64,000 bases of DNA from Dendrophyllia cribrosa (taxonomy: Eukaryota > Cnidaria > Anthozoa > Scleractinia > Dendrophylliidae): assembly GCA_024195265.1 (NCBI GenBank), contig JAJLRJ010000005.1:43463587-43527586 (forward strand), in the 5' to 3' direction. The translations under genes and the position numbers were made by a program. Under the pieces are notes generated by a model, which saw nothing but the letters and a program-made list of their open reading frames with translations, did no database searches and was not told the origin of the DNA. Below, one piece after another: positions 62,480-64,000 of the stretch (position 1 is its first letter; each line of letters opens with the position of its first letter).

Positions 62480-64000
62480 TAGAAAATAATAATTGAAGGG
62501 CTCAGAATAACACAATGCTAAGTGACTTTTAGGGTGTTTTTTCTCACTTTGCTTAAAAATGGTTGATTTCTCGTGTACAGGCTTGTTTTGGTGTCGTAAA
62601 CATTGCCGAAGTGTCGAATTGGTACTTACATTAAGGAATTTGACAAACTTTACCTGCAAACAAGAAGAGTTCTGGCCCTCTAGTGCTTTGACTGTTCAAT
62701 CCGACCGTAGTTCCTTCCAAAACTGCAGCTAAAAGTTTCTAAACAATACCATTACCACTAGTAGTAGTCATAGATTATAGTGCGTCTTCTTATCCCGTAG
62801 CACCTCGTCTTGACCTAGTACTTCAGTTTCATGAATTAATTCAGCCACTGTTTAAAGGGGCTATGTCGCGAGATATGTCACGCAGGCAAAAACGTCGGGC
62901 CGACATCAAACAAATTCACGCTATCGCCGTGGAATCGGGCAAAATCCTGCCGTGTTGTGTACTCCGAAAGGTCTCAGATTTTTCCGACATATAAATAGTG
63001 TAGTTGTCTTGATTTCATTTCGGTTATTTCCCCGATTCTGAAATCATACGCCTCAGTGCATGTACTAATACCGGAACCGGAAATGAGAAATTTCTGAGAA
63101 AGTCTGAAAAAACTTCTTGGAAACCGCGTTAATGGAGCATGAAATTGACGATTAAGTCACGCAACGGCTGGTCAGTGAATTATTGCTACAAGACGTACAG
63201 CGAATCGCACCGTACCGTAGAACATCGCGAAGAACGACGTCGGTATTTAGGTGAAAGCTTCCCAAATCAGGCAGAGAACCACAGCAAAATCAAGATAGAA
63301 CATTCAAAACATACCAGAACGGTGCTAGAAGTGAGGAAAATCCGATAACTTCCTGCTTGATTCCAAAAAGACCCAACAACTTACTTTGTCCGGAGAAGAA
63401 CCTTCGTCCAATTTTTCCACTGCGTACTTTTAGGCATTGAGAAAAATATCCGAAACTAAATCAAGACAAATAGATTATTCAAATGTGACAATTCGGAACA
63501 CTCAGCTCCCCAGGATGATGCCTGATTTCCACGCGCTGGGAATGCTGGATACTATTGTGACGTTTCAACATGGCGAAGAAATGGTACATACAAATTTTCA
63601 CGATTCTTTCCGCTTGGTACAAATATCACAGGACACCCAACACCAGATTAGGAAGCGTCTCCTTTGTCGACGCAAAAAGCAGATTGGTCGTGAGAGTATG
63701 CGACCGCAATACTCCTGACCCGCGCCAACGACCCGAACGAACATAACGTTATTTAAGGCGGGCTTATTATCGATGGCGTTCGCCACTTGCGACAACATGG
63801 CTGAACAGCGAACAACTCAGTGGTTGAGCGCTGGTTTAAGCCATGTTTAAGGCCCGCTCGGCGATGGAAGGACATCATGAAGTCCGGAAATCCTAAATCT
63901 CTAGCACCTCTCAAAGAAACGAGTAGTGTTTCTTGTCGTACCTTGTGTCTAAAGCGCCATTTAGCGCTCGTGGTGAAAAATGGACCTTGGTGGGCAAGAC
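62480..64000. mobile_element. family G DNA transposon copy 3, runs off the window
   Basis: It shares long stretches with 7480-8080: GGAAACCGCGTTAATGGAGC, ATTGACGATTAAGTCACGCAAC, ACTCCTGACCCGCGCCAACGAC and CTCAAAGAAACGAGTAGTGTTTCTTG. Its middle contains sequence missing from copy 1, for example around 63150-63700, so copy 1 is itself deleted. Short frames here show no transposase motif. Confidence 0.7.

Overview
This is animal nuclear DNA: GT-AG introns, genes spread over tens of kilobases, and introns packed with transposons. The SLX4-type gene, the L1-like LINEs, the tRNA-derived SINE and the many fold-back MITEs best fit a cnidarian, probably a stony coral. That assignment is inference from repeat style and gene content. 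No prokaryotic or viral region was seen.

Layout. 1-1980: tails of two LINEs, a hammerhead-ribozyme candidate at 371-456 and simple repeats. 2003-2200: a 65-codon intronless gene for a single-pass membrane microprotein. 2436-27018: a complete SLX4 gene on the + strand (16 exons, about 2183 aa), the scaffold of structure-specific endonucleases; I could trace every splice phase from start to stop, and the exon total is a multiple of three. 27019-30900: intergenic, with MITEs and a possible two-exon gene end. 30913-56542: an unrecognised + strand gene (about 16 exons, mostly disordered product), possibly two genes, with an intron (47585-56337) swollen by a LINE. 56543-64000: satellite, tandem repeats, a 5'- and 3'-truncated LINE on the - strand, and an incomplete third copy of a DNA transposon.

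The repeats form a layered insertion record. Family A (about 1.06 kb, CAGGG ends) sits inside LINE ORF2 with a 5-bp target duplication and also inside family B. Family B (CCGCGGTCAAACG ends) shows 9-bp target duplications, as MULE-like elements do. Family I interrupts the second LINE. Families D, E and F abut each other. A 106-bp satellite with three arrays here shares its core with the small dispersed MITE family C. A full LINE with a 14-bp target duplication interrupts another retroelement-like reading frame. No tRNA, rRNA, CRISPR or operon was found, as expected for this kind of DNA. All identities rest on reading the sequence; no database search was run.
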